Shown in pieces: positions 1 through 8,971 of a stretch of DNA of 64,000 nt. The DNA is from an uncultured Clostridia bacterium (GTDB lineage Bacteria; Bacillota; Clostridia; Christensenellales; CAG-138): contig CALVWJ010000005.1 of the NCBI GenBank assembly GCA_944366945.1, positions 81,906-145,905 of the forward strand, written 5' to 3'. The translations under genes were made by a program, and so were the position numbers. The notes beneath the pieces were generated by a model. It was not told the DNA's origin and searched no databases. It saw only the letters and a program-made list of their open reading frames with translations. The first letter of the stretch is position 1. The number at the start of each line of letters is the position of its first letter.

Positions 1-1019
1 ATGGCCTGCGCATTGAAGCGCCGCGCGAATACCGCGAGCGCCGGGCAGATGAAGGCGCCTTCTGCCATGAAGCGCTTGCGCGGTTCACCGAACGGCTCAT
101 CGCCTGCAATCTGCCCCCCGCGGAACTTTCTGAAGAACGGATCGAAGCGCTGCTCGACGAGATCCTTCCCCCTCTCATCGCAGAGCACAACAACGGCGTG
201 CTGATGGACACGGCGCGGATGCGCGCCCTCTGCGCGCGGCTGGTGCGCCGCGTAAAGGAAACCGCGCACGCCATCGTGCGCCAGCTCGCCGCGGGGCGTT
301 TTTCCGCCTCTGCCTGCGAGGTGGAGTTCGGCCCCGGCAAACCCTTCCCGCCCATTGAGCTCGCCCTTTCCGGCGGTGCGCGCTGCCTTCTTTCTGGCAA
401 GATCGACCGGCTGGACAGCTTTACCGATGCTGCCGGGATGCGCTTCCTCCGGGTGGTCGATTACAAGACCGGCGCGGCAAAATTTGACGCTTCCGATCTT
501 TATTATGGGCTCAAGCTGCAACTTCCGCTTTATCTTGCCGCCGTTACCGCAGCGGATCAAGGCGCGGGGCGTGCGCGGCCTGCCGGTTTTTATTACCTGC
601 CCGTAAAAACCCCCGTGCTCGAAGAATGCGTTTCGGGCGATGCACTGCTCGACGAGGTGCAAAAGGCGTTCCGCCTCTCGGGTATCTCGCTCAACGATGG
701 CGCGCTGCTCGAAGCGGGGGGCGGCGCCGCAGTGCTTGCTCTGCGAAGCACCAACAATGTGCCGCCAGATGCGCTCGCGCAAATTGAAGCGTTCGCGCGC
801 ACAAAAGCCGCGCAAACAGCGGAAGCAGTACGGGCAGGGCACGCAGAGGCTGCACCCTACCGCAAGGACAAGCAGGACACCGCCTGCCGGCGCTGCGATT
901 ATGCGAGCGTCTGCGGGTTTGACCCCGCGCTGCCGGGCTGCACATACCGCACCGTGCACCGGGTAAAGCTGGAAGCGCTTTGGAAGGAGGTGGAGCATGA
1001 AGAACCAGTGGACAAATGA
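1..1019 (+). CDS. addB: AddB (3' part), helicase-exonuclease subunit
   Basis: This is the C-terminal part of AddB, open at the left edge and read from base 3. AddB pairs with AddA to unwind and resect double-strand breaks for RecA-dependent repair. The visible part is the RecB-like PD-(D/E)XK nuclease domain. It includes GKIDRLD and, about 20 residues later, VVDYKTG, which carry the expected catalytic Asp/Lys. Near the end DTACRRCDYASVCGFD supplies the cysteines of the AddB iron-sulfur staple. The gene overlaps addA by 23 bp, the usual addB-addA coupling. The fourth cluster cysteine would lie upstream of the window. Confidence 0.93.
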   Translation, partial: GLRIEAPREYRERRADEGAFCHEALARFTERLIACNLPPAELSEERIEALLDEILPPLIAEHNNGVLMDTARMRALCARLVRRVKETAHAIVRQLAAGRFSASACEVEFGPGKPFPPIELALSGGARCLLSGKIDRLDSFTDAAGMRFLRVVDYKTGAAKFDASDLYYGLKLQLPLYLAAVTAADQGAGRARPAGFYYLPVKTPVLEECVSGDALLDEVQKAFRLSGISLNDGALLEAGGGAAVLALRSTNNVPPDALAQIEAFARTKAAQTAEAVRAGHAEAAPYRKDKQDTACRRCDYASVCGFDPALPGCTYRTVHRVKLEALWKEVEHEEPVDK

Positions 1020-4000
1020 GCAGCGCCGCGCGATCGAGGCGGATGGGAACCTGCTCGTTTCCGCTGCCGCAGGCTCTGGGAAGACCGCCGTTTTAACCGA
1101 GCGTTTCGTGCGCCTGGTTGCGCAGGGGGCTTCCGTAAGCGAATTTCTTTGCGTTACCTTTACCAATGCAGCGGCAGCCGAAATGAAAAAGCGTGTAGAG
1201 GCCGGGCTTCTCGCCGCAGCGGAAAACGCGCCGAACGAGCAGGCGCGCGCCCGGCTTCATGCTGCCGCCCGCGATGCTGCGCGCGCAAATATTTCCACGC
1301 TCCACGCCTTCTGCACAGAGGTGCTGCACCGCCATTTCCATGAAGCCGGGCTGGATCCTGCCTTCCGCGTGGCGGATGATGCGGAAGCGCGGGTGATGAA
1401 GCAGGAGGCTTGGGATGAAATTGCGGAAGAGCGCTATGCCGAAGAGGGCGGCCGCTTTTCCGCGCTCATGGATGCGCTGGGCGGCAATGAAGCGTATGCA
1501 GCCGAATTGATCCTCTCCCTCTATGGGTTTGCCCTTGCCCAACCGGAACCGCTGTCCTGGTTGGAACATGCCACAGAACAATATCGCGCTACGCCGGAGA
1601 CGCTCGCAGCTTCCCCTGCGGTTTTGGAGCTTCTTCATCGCAACCGCCAGACGCTTGCGGCGGCGGCGGATCGCCTGCAGGGCATGCGGGATCTCGTTGC
1701 AGAAAAAGCGCCAAAGCTTGCCGCGCACCTGGATGAGGAAATTTTGATCGCGCGCGGGCTGCTGCTCCATGAAACGCGCGACGCTTATGCCGCTGCGCTT
1801 GCAAGCGCCGAAAAAGCAAGCTCAAAAGCCTCCTGGAAAGGGCTGGAGCCGGAAGAACGCAAGGCCGTTGAGGCGGCGCGCAAAAAGCTGCGGGATACGA
1901 TTGAAGCGCAGAAGCAGGCTTATGCCGTGCCGCTTTCCGTGGAAGCTGAACGCTTGCAGGCGCAATACCCGCTTATGCGGGAACTCTATGAAACCATTGC
2001 TGCGCTGGATGCACGCTATGCTGCGCAAAAGGCCGACCGCTCGGTGATCGACTATTCCGATATGGAACACAAGGTGCTCCGCCTGTTTCAAAACGAGGCA
2101 ATCGCGGGGGAATACCGCCGCCGTTTCCGCTATGTTTTCATGGATGAATATCAAGACACCAACCCTGTTCAAGAGCAGATCATCTCCGCCATCCTGCGGG
2201 AGGATGGGCTGTTTCTTGTAGGGGATGTAAAGCAGTCGATCTACCGTTTCCGCATGGCCGAGCCGCGCCTGTTTATGGACCGCTATGCCCGCTACAAAGC
2301 CGGCCAGGGCGGCGCATGCCTCAACCTCAACGCAAATTTCCGCAGCGCCTCGGCCGTGGTCAACGCTGTGAACGCGGTATTCTCGCGGATCATGACAGCA
2401 GAGGCGGCAGAAATCGAATACGATGCGTCGGCGGTGCTCGTACAAGGGCGCACGGCAGGGGGCGCACCCGGCGGTGTGGAGTTGCTACTTGCAGATATGG
2501 CGGATCGCTTCGCTTTGGATGCAGCGGAAGAAGAAACACTGCAAGAGGACGCGCAGGAAGAGGAGGACCGGCCGGACGCCGTGGCGCTCGAAGCGGCCAT
2601 GGCAGCTGAGCGCATCCATGCCTTAATGGAAACGGAGCGCATTATCGACCGGGAAACCGGAGCGGAGCGGCCTTTGCGTTTTTCCGATTTTGCGGTGCTC
2701 CTGCGCTCTCACAGGGGTGTGGCCGAGCTTTGGACAGAAGCGCTCGCGCTTGCCGGCATCCCCGCCTATGCGGAGCTTACGGGCGGTTTTTTCGAGGCGG
2801 TGGAGGTGCGCATTTTTCTCGAACTTCTGCGCGTGATCGATAACCGGCGGCGGGATATTTCGCTCGCTGCCGTGCTGCGCTCCCCCATCGGCGGCTTTAC
2901 GACGGAAGAAATCGCGCAGCTGCGCGCCACCTATGGCCGGGATGCGGCGGGTGCGCAGCTTGCATGCGTGGACTCCCTGGCGCAGGCCGCGCATTATGAT
3001 ACGCCTCTTGGCGCAAAAGCGAAGGCCATGCTGCAGAAGCTTGATGCATGGCGCGCGCTTTCTCGCCTTTTAAGCGTGGAAGAGCTTTGCGGCTACCTGC
3101 TGGATGAAACGGGATATGCTTCGTTTTGCAGGGCTTTGCCTGGAGGGAAACAGCGAGCAGCAAACCTCAATGCGCTTGTGGAGCGCGCAAGGCTCTACGA
3201 GCAAAGCGGCGTGCGCGGCCTTTCCGCCTTCCTCGCCTTCATGGATAAGATCGTGAGCACCGGTACTCTCGGCGCTGCACAAACGGCCGGCGCAGATGTT
3301 GTGCGCGTAATGAGCGTGCATCGCAGCAAAGGGTTGGAATTCCCTGTGGTCATCCTGGCAGGCCTTGCGCGGCCTTTCAACCGCGCGGCGCTCTCTGCCC
3401 CCATTTCAGCAGATGGCCTGCTGGGCGTGGGCGCAAAGCTCACGGAAGGCATTTTTAAACGGGAAACGCTTTTTCGGCGCGCCATCGCAGCGCGCTCTGC
3501 CGCAAAGGATCTTGCAGAGGAAATGCGGGTGCTCTATGTTGCCATGACCCGCGCGCGCGAGCGCTTGATCCTGCTTGCGGCGCTCCCGGATGCGGAGCGC
3601 ACCGTGCGCGAAGCAGCGCTTCCTTTGAGCCCCGCGCGCGTTTCCGCGGCCCGGAGCTTTGCCGAGTGGATCCTTGGTGCGGTGCTCGCAACGGAGGATG
3701 GCGATGGCCTGCGCAAGCGGTACGGCCTTCCCTGGAAGAAAACCGCACCGGGCGGATGGATGCAGGTTTCCGTGCGGCCAGCTGTAGGCAGCACGTTGCT
3801 GGACGGGCGCCTCACGCAGGATGCATATGCGCGCTTTGCCCTTAAGGCGCGCGCGGAAGGGAGCATGCGCCCGGCGTGGTTGGACCGGCAATATGCATAT
3901 GAAGCGGCCACCACGCTCCCAAGCCGCGTAACTGTGACCGGCCTTGCCGGGCATGAAATCACCATGGCGGAAGCGCCTGCCTTTGTGGAAACGGACAGGC

Positions 4001-4515
4001 GCCTTTGTGCGGCCGAGCGCGGCACAGCCGTCCATGCGCTGCTGCGCGCCATCGCTTTGCGCCCGCATACGGCGCAAAGCGTCACGGCGGAAATTGCGCG
4101 CCTTCAAAGCGAAGGGATATTAAGCGCGGCGGAGGCGGAAGCCATCTCCCCAGCACGCATTGCGGCATTCTTTGCTTCGCCGCTTGGCAAGAGGCTCTCT
4201 GCCGCAACCATGGTGCGCCGCGAGCTCGAATTCAACTACCGCGTGAGCGCCCGCCACCTTCTGGGCGTGGACACGGATGAGCCGATCCTGCTGCAGGGTG
4301 TGATCGATTGCTGTTTCTTAGAGGGCGGCACCTGGGTGCTGCTGGATTATAAAACCGATTTTGTGGCGCCGGGCACGCTGCCCGAAGAAGCCGCCGCGAA
4401 GCATGCGCGTCAAGTTTCCCTGTATGCAGAGGCGCTTGCCGCGCTCACGGGCACGCCCGTGGGCGAAGCCTATGTATGTTTGATCGGCATCGGCGCGAAT
4501 GTGCGGCTCTTATAA
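997..4515 (+). CDS. addA: AddA, ATP-dependent helicase/nuclease subunit A
   Basis: AddA is the UvrD-like helicase and second nuclease of the AddAB complex. The 1172-residue length is normal. Visible motifs are Walker A AAAGSGKT at residues 23-30, the Walker B region FMDEYQDTNP, SVHRSKGLEFPVVIL, and MTRARERL in the helicase core. A C-terminal RecB-type nuclease has GVIDCCF followed by LLDYKTD. The ATG at 997 is fixed by GGAAGGAGG at 982-990, inside the end of addB, so translation is probably coupled. No terminator is obvious after the stop. The next gene has its own promoter. Confidence 0.96.
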   Translation: MKNQWTNEQRRAIEADGNLLVSAAAGSGKTAVLTERFVRLVAQGASVSEFLCVTFTNAAAAEMKKRVEAGLLAAAENAPNEQARARLHAAARDAARANISTLHAFCTEVLHRHFHEAGLDPAFRVADDAEARVMKQEAWDEIAEERYAEEGGRFSALMDALGGNEAYAAELILSLYGFALAQPEPLSWLEHATEQYRATPETLAASPAVLELLHRNRQTLAAAADRLQGMRDLVAEKAPKLAAHLDEEILIARGLLLHETRDAYAAALASAEKASSKASWKGLEPEERKAVEAARKKLRDTIEAQKQAYAVPLSVEAERLQAQYPLMRELYETIAALDARYAAQKADRSVIDYSDMEHKVLRLFQNEAIAGEYRRRFRYVFMDEYQDTNPVQEQIISAILREDGLFLVGDVKQSIYRFRMAEPRLFMDRYARYKAGQGGACLNLNANFRSASAVVNAVNAVFSRIMTAEAAEIEYDASAVLVQGRTAGGAPGGVELLLADMADRFALDAAEEETLQEDAQEEEDRPDAVALEAAMAAERIHALMETERIIDRETGAERPLRFSDFAVLLRSHRGVAELWTEALALAGIPAYAELTGGFFEAVEVRIFLELLRVIDNRRRDISLAAVLRSPIGGFTTEEIAQLRATYGRDAAGAQLACVDSLAQAAHYDTPLGAKAKAMLQKLDAWRALSRLLSVEELCGYLLDETGYASFCRALPGGKQRAANLNALVERARLYEQSGVRGLSAFLAFMDKIVSTGTLGAAQTAGADVVRVMSVHRSKGLEFPVVILAGLARPFNRAALSAPISADGLLGVGAKLTEGIFKRETLFRRAIAARSAAKDLAEEMRVLYVAMTRARERLILLAALPDAERTVREAALPLSPARVSAARSFAEWILGAVLATEDGDGLRKRYGLPWKKTAPGGWMQVSVRPAVGSTLLDGRLTQDAYARFALKARAEGSMRPAWLDRQYAYEAATTLPSRVTVTGLAGHEITMAEAPAFVETDRRLCAAERGTAVHALLRAIALRPHTAQSVTAEIARLQSEGILSAAEAEAISPARIAAFFASPLGKRLSAATMVRRELEFNYRVSARHLLGVDTDEPILLQGVIDCCFLEGGTWVLLDYKTDFVAPGTLPEEAAAKHARQVSLYAEALAALTGTPVGEAYVCLIGIGANVRLL

Positions 4516-4539
4516 AATGGGAAATTTTGCGGCGCGCGC

Positions 4540-4570
4540 TTGACTTAAAGCACGCTTGAACCGCTATAAT
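4540..4570 (+). promoter_or_regulatory. Sigma-A-type promoter for the DUF362 gene
   Basis: TTGACT (4540-4545) and TATAAT (4565-4570) are separated by 19 bp. The spacer is 2 bp longer than optimal, but both hexamers are near consensus. It lies just after the addA stop and 41 bp before the DUF362 start. Confidence 0.6.
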
Positions 4571-4610
4571 GACCTCGTCATTTCAAAACAACGAACAGGA
4601 GCAAAACAGC

Positions 4611-5744
4611 ATGGAAAAAGCAAAGGTATATTTTACGGATTTTCGAACTGCTGCCTATGGCGATGGGCTGCCTTCCAAACTTAAAAAGCTCATTTACAAG
4701 GCCGGGATCGGGCAGATCGACATGGACGGCAAATTCGTTGCCATCAAGCTGCATTTCGGCGAGCTTGGCAACATCAGCTATCTGCGCCCGAATTATGCAA
4801 AGGCTGTGGCGGATGTTGTAAAAGAACTCGGCGGCAAGCCGTTTTTAACGGACTGCAACACCATGTATCCCGGCAGCCGGAAAAACGCGCTGGAGCACCT
4901 TTACTGCGCATGGGAAAACGGGTTTACGCCACTGACCGTTGGGTGCCCCATTCTAATCGGCGATGGCCTCAAGGGCACAGACGATGTTGCCGTGCCCGTG
5001 GAAGGCGGCGAATATGTGAAGGAAGCCAAGATCGGGCGTGCCGTTATGGATGCCGATGTATTCATCAGCCTTTCCCACTTCAAAGGCCATGAATCCACCG
5101 GTTTCGGCGGCGCAATCAAGAACATCGGCATGGGCTGCGGCTCCCGCGCAGGCAAAACGGAACAGCACTCCAACGGCAAGCCCAGCATCGATGCATCGCT
5201 CTGCCGCGGTTGCCGCCGCTGCCGCCGCGAGTGCGCGAACGACGGCCTCGTTTTTAATGCGGAAACCGGCAAGATGACGGTGGATCTCACCCATTGCGTC
5301 GGCTGCGGGCGCTGCCTTGGCGCATGCAATTTCGACGCCATTCAGTTCACGGAGGATAATGCCGTGGAAGTGCTCAACTACCGCATGGCCGAATATGCCA
5401 AAGCGGTCGTGGATGGCCGGCCGCATTTCCATATTTCCCTTGTGGTGGATGTTTCGCCTTATTGCGACTGCCACAGCGAAAACGATGCGCCCATCCTGCC
5501 CAACATCGGCATGTTCGCATCCTTTGACCCGCTTGCGCTCGATCAAGCCTGCGTAGATGCCTGCCTTGCAGCCACCCCCCTGCCCAACAGCAAGCTTACC
5601 GATAACATGGCGCGCGCCGACTTTGTGGATTATGGCGACCATTTCCGCAACACAACGCCGAAATCCGAATGGAAGGCCTGCCTTGCCCATGCGGAAAAGA
5701 TCGGCCTTGGCACGCGGGAGTATGAGCTCGTGCGCATAAAATAA
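4611..5744 (+). CDS. DUF362 domain protein with 2x[4Fe-4S] ferredoxin domain
   Basis: A 377-residue cytosolic protein. A DUF362 domain surrounds an inserted ferredoxin with two CxxCxxCxxxC clusters, starting near residues 198 and 229. Members are presumed electron-transfer iron-sulfur proteins of anaerobes, and no reaction is established for this subgroup. An in-frame ATG exists at 4569, but it lies next to the -10 box. The ATG at 4611 follows CAGGAGC (4596-4602) and matches family starts, so it is preferred. The gene is monocistronic, with its own promoter and a strong terminator. Confidence 0.85.
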   Translation: MEKAKVYFTDFRTAAYGDGLPSKLKKLIYKAGIGQIDMDGKFVAIKLHFGELGNISYLRPNYAKAVADVVKELGGKPFLTDCNTMYPGSRKNALEHLYCAWENGFTPLTVGCPILIGDGLKGTDDVAVPVEGGEYVKEAKIGRAVMDADVFISLSHFKGHESTGFGGAIKNIGMGCGSRAGKTEQHSNGKPSIDASLCRGCRRCRRECANDGLVFNAETGKMTVDLTHCVGCGRCLGACNFDAIQFTEDNAVEVLNYRMAEYAKAVVDGRPHFHISLVVDVSPYCDCHSENDAPILPNIGMFASFDPLALDQACVDACLAATPLPNSKLTDNMARADFVDYGDHFRNTTPKSEWKACLAHAEKIGLGTREYELVRIK

Positions 5745-5762
5745 GCCCGTTGGAATCCACTT

Positions 5763-5797
5763 AGGGAAACGGCGGTAAGCCGTTTCCCTGTATTTAT
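5763..5797 (+). terminator. Rho-independent terminator after the DUF362 gene
   Basis: Perfect 11-bp stem AGGGAAACGGC / GCCGTTTCCCT (5763-5773, 5779-5789) with a 5-nt loop, followed by a T-rich stretch. It starts 18 bp after the stop codon. Confidence 0.88.
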
Positions 5798-5811
5798 TTG
5801 CGCTTTTAAGC

Positions 5812-5844
5812 ACGCACAGGGACATATTGCCCTGTGCGTTTTTA
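5812..5844 (+). terminator. Second terminator-like hairpin
   Basis: Ten-bp stem ACGCACAGGG / CCCTGTGCGT with an 8-nt loop, followed by TTTTT. It may back up the preceding terminator and insulate the downstream restriction gene. Confidence 0.65.
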
Positions 5845-5905
5845 TGCGGCTCTATCTGCTGTGGCCCGAAAACGGCTTGCATTTGCACATTTTCCCGATA
5901 ATTTG

Positions 5906-5934
5906 TTGAAAAATTCGGGGCAATATGGTAAAAT
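5906..5934 (+). promoter_or_regulatory. Promoter of the HNH nuclease gene
   Basis: TTGAAA (5906-5911), a 17-bp spacer and TAAAAT (5929-5934), 61 bp before the start codon. The TGG preceding the -10 resembles other promoters in this window. Confidence 0.65.
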
Positions 5935-5995
5935 ATTCCCACATTGGTAAAAATTGTAGAATTCTAGCACAGTATAACAGAAAGGATGTCGTTTC

Positions 5996-7132
5996 ATGAT
6001 ACGCGTAACTTCGAGCAATCTGCTTGCTTTCCTTCATGCTTATTTTGCTTCACTGGGCCTTGAACACGATGCAGCAGCTTTTTTGACTGCACACAACTTT
6101 ACCGCTGCCCTTGTGCTCAAGCTTCCAGCCGTATGCCTGGTTCCTCAAAATAAGCCTGCAACCTCCCGCAGCAAACAGACGCATATTCATGTAACCGGCA
6201 GCAACCGCTACTTTTTCTTTGACCCAAAAGAAATCGCGGATGCAACCGCCTCAACCCCGGATTACGAACAGCCGCTCATGGTTTCCATGCAGAATATCCG
6301 TGCGCTGCACGGATCGGCGCTCACAGGCGATGCGCTCGAAATCACCCCATCTTCTACCATGGTCAAAATTGCCTATCGAGCCTCGCAGGAATCCCAAGTG
6401 CAAGTCAGCAAGCTTCGGATGGACGGCAGCAGTTTCATTGAATTGCGCAATGCGCTCTACGAAGATGACCTGTTGATCTTCCTTAAATATCGCACAGGCA
6501 ACCAAATGTTTGCGCTCGGCATACCGCGTAACTTCTATGCAGGCAGCTACACGTTCAGTGACGATCTTTTCGAAGGGTTGGAAAGCAAGGGGGCGGTCAC
6601 GGTAAAAAATGCGTTGAGCGCCGTAAGCGAAGCATATGATGATGCGGCTGTCGTTGAAAGCGATGCCTCCATTGCGGATGCAGTATACCAGGATATGGTA
6701 AACGCAGCCTCCCCCAGCATTACTGCCTATGTAGCAGAAAAATATATTCCCCCTACCTGGGCTGTAAATCACGGCAAGGAGCTGCGTCCGTCAACCAACC
6801 CTGCCATTGGGAAGGAAGCAATCTGCGATGCCGGTTATTGCTGTGCTGTGGATGCAGCGCACCCCTCTTTTTTAAAGCCGGACGGAAGCCGCTATATGGA
6901 GGCACATCACCTTATCCCGCTGGGATTGCAGGCAAGCTTTGAAAACAAGCTCGATACAAAGGCAAACCTTGTGTCATTATGCCCCCTGTGCCATCGGCAG
7001 ATCCATTATGGCAGGCCGGAGGAAGTTGCGCCCCTTCTCGCGCACCTCTATGCGGCGCGGGCAGAGCGCTTAAAGGAGAGCGGCCTTTCCATTACATTGG
7101 AACAGCTGCTTAGATTTTATGAGCTTTCTTAG
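5996..7132 (+). CDS. HNH endonuclease, predicted restriction enzyme
   Basis: A 378-residue protein with an unrecognised N-terminal region (about residues 1-260) and a C-terminal HNH domain. The HNH part has a CDAGYCC knuckle, EAHHLIPLG, an Asn in KANLVSL, and CPLCHRQIHYG. The Cys pairs should bind structural zinc, and AHH should form the beta-beta-alpha-metal active site. It converges on an operon of two m5C methyltransferases, so it is probably the restriction partner. The N-terminal part would then read the target site. SD GAAAGGATG precedes the ATG. Base composition is more A+T-rich than the neighbours, typical of restriction islands. A methyl-directed (McrA-like) nuclease is an alternative. 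Confidence 0.8.
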   Translation: MIRVTSSNLLAFLHAYFASLGLEHDAAAFLTAHNFTAALVLKLPAVCLVPQNKPATSRSKQTHIHVTGSNRYFFFDPKEIADATASTPDYEQPLMVSMQNIRALHGSALTGDALEITPSSTMVKIAYRASQESQVQVSKLRMDGSSFIELRNALYEDDLLIFLKYRTGNQMFALGIPRNFYAGSYTFSDDLFEGLESKGAVTVKNALSAVSEAYDDAAVVESDASIADAVYQDMVNAASPSITAYVAEKYIPPTWAVNHGKELRPSTNPAIGKEAICDAGYCCAVDAAHPSFLKPDGSRYMEAHHLIPLGLQASFENKLDTKANLVSLCPLCHRQIHYGRPEEVAPLLAHLYAARAERLKESGLSITLEQLLRFYELS

Positions 7133-7555
7133 CTTGCAGGGAGCGGTTTCAATCGGATTTCGTTTGCGGTCAATCCGCAAAACCCTGCGCAGCAAAAGTT
7201 CCCCTGCAGGATCCCGGATGCTGCCAAAGGAGTGGGGCAAGTGGTCATGCAGGCCACCCCTGCGCTTACCCTTTCGGGACGATTCACCGTGTGCTGCTAG
7301 ATCCCGTGCAAACTTTCCAGGGCTGAAACCTCCCAAAGGCCTCCAACAGGCCGCAGCACGTTAACATACCCCTAACATCATTCGGCAGAATATGCTTCTG
7401 CTATCAATGGGCGGCAGGAATCTGTTCCTGCCACCCTTGGTTTACCAGAAGCCTGGCTTCGTTTTCAATTCTTCCGTTTTCCCGCCTGTTCGTTGCCGTT
7501 TGCAAAGCTTTCCCGCTTGGCGCAGCTCCGTTCGTGCTTACAGTCATCCCGGGGT
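7133..7555. other. Intergenic region between converging restriction and methylase genes
   Basis: About 420 bp with no credible gene. It contains several inverted repeats. One is GGCAGGAA-TCTG-TTCCTGCC at 7413-7432, a plausible terminator for the minus-strand methylase operon. Another is a GTGCTGC / GCAGCAC pair around 7290-7360. I could not match it to tmRNA, RNase P or SRP RNA signatures. Confidence 0.4.
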
Positions 7556-8971
7556 TCAAAGCTGTTCCTTGATCGCCCTTGCAAGAATTCGGCTCAGCAT
7601 TGGCGGCACGGAATTGCCGATCTGCATATAGGTTTTCGTATATGCGCCGCGGAAAAAATAATCGTCCGGATAGGACTGGATCCGCGCGGCTTCCCGGGGG
7701 GTAAGGCCCCTTGCTTGAGCCGGGTGGATATACATATTGCAGTCAAACTTCATGTGCGCCGTAATGGTTTTGCACACCTTATTCGGCTCCAACTTAAAAT
7801 ACTTATCCTTAAAAATGCCGTTGCGGCGGGCATAGGGCATAATATCGGCAATTTTAGGGTCATCGGAACGGTCGCCCGGGTTGAGCCTGCTGAAGATTTC
7901 AATATCCCGGTCGTTGTTGTAGCGGGCTTTGTGGTTCAGCACGATCCGCATGCTGCGCCCTTGATTGATCGTTTGGATATAACCGTTTGTAAGCCCGGTG
8001 GCGCGGTCAATCGTTCTGCCTGTTTCGTCGCTTTCCGCCCCGGTCGCAGTTTTAATGCGGCTCGCCTTGAGCGGCTTTAGGCCATACAGCGCATCCGCCA
8101 GCACCCGGGGCGGCATCTCCCGCCCTATTTGCTCGATCCGTGCGAATACGGCATCGTTATCCCGGCCTACCCGGTTGCCGATAAAGATCAAGCGCACCCG
8201 GTTCTGCGGAATGCCATACTCCTTTGCATTGAGCACCTTCGCTGAAACAGTATATCCAGCCTGTTTAAAATCTGCAATCGCCTGGGGCGCAGCGGAAAGC
8301 ATCCCCTTTACGTTTTCCATAACAAAAAACCGTGGACCGATCAGCTTCAGCGCTTCAATATAGCTTTTGTATAGATGGTTGCGTGGATCATCCAGCAACC
8401 GCTGACGGTTTGCCATGCTGAACCCCTGGCAGGGCGGGCCACCGGCGAGCACATCTATCGCAGAAAAGCGCGCCAGTGCGGTTAAATTGCCCATAACATC
8501 GTTGATATCACCATGCACGATATGCCTGCTTGGAATTTCCGGATGATTGTGCATATAAGTATCGATGCAGCAGGACTCGATGTCGTTTGCGAGGGCAATC
8601 ATATACCCTTCCTGCGCAAAACCAAGGGACAGGCCCCCAGCGCCGCAGAACAGGTCGATGAGTTTGGGTGCTGTTGGGTCAATGGCATTTTGCGCCGCCG
8701 CAATGGCAGCATTGCAGTATTTATTTATCGGGCACCGCGCACAAAAACGCTGCTCTGGGCCGCAGAACCCGGCCAACTGCTTCATTGCGTCTGCAAAATC
8801 TGGATCCGCCTTTACCGCTGCGCAAATATGCGCTGCCCGCGCCATCCGATAGGGATCATCCATCGGGTGGGTCAAGCGTGACAGGCAGGCCTGCAGGTCA
8901 GCGTGTCCGCCTGCTTCGAGCCCCACGTGGATCAGCGCCATGATTTCCTTGAGGTCATCCATATATTCCAT
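7556..8971 (-). CDS. DNA (cytosine-5) methyltransferase with N-terminal Fe-S-type motif
   Basis: C5-cytosine methyltransferase of 471 residues. Motif I is DLFCGAGGLSLGF (about 106-118). Motif IV is GGPPCQGFS with catalytic Cys181. Motif VI is ENVKG (about 219). Motifs IX-X end with SYPDDYFF and QIGNSVPP. It should transfer methyl from SAM to cytosine and protect DNA from the neighbouring nuclease. Residues 1-100 are an extra domain with cysteines at 70, 77, 80 and 86, i.e. C-X6-C-X2-C-X5-C, the spacing of the endonuclease III/MutY iron-sulfur loop. Its start codon directly follows the stop of the upstream methylase (TAG|ATG). A GGGAG lies about 10 nt upstream, so the pair is translationally coupled. 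Confidence 0.92.
   Translation of the reverse strand: MEYMDDLKEIMALIHVGLEAGGHADLQACLSRLTHPMDDPYRMARAAHICAAVKADPDFADAMKQLAGFCGPEQRFCARCPINKYCNAAIAAAQNAIDPTAPKLIDLFCGAGGLSLGFAQEGYMIALANDIESCCIDTYMHNHPEIPSRHIVHGDINDVMGNLTALARFSAIDVLAGGPPCQGFSMANRQRLLDDPRNHLYKSYIEALKLIGPRFFVMENVKGMLSAAPQAIADFKQAGYTVSAKVLNAKEYGIPQNRVRLIFIGNRVGRDNDAVFARIEQIGREMPPRVLADALYGLKPLKASRIKTATGAESDETGRTIDRATGLTNGYIQTINQGRSMRIVLNHKARYNNDRDIEIFSRLNPGDRSDDPKIADIMPYARRNGIFKDKYFKLEPNKVCKTITAHMKFDCNMYIHPAQARGLTPREAARIQSYPDDYFFRGAYTKTYMQIGNSVPPMLSRILARAIKEQL

Noticed and set aside
4569..4610. Upstream ATG for the DUF362 gene
   Set aside because: It overlaps the -10 box and has no SD. The start at 4611 fits both the SD and family length.
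7133..7555. tmRNA, RNase P RNA or SRP RNA
   Set aside because: Conserved signatures of these RNAs were looked for on both strands and not found.
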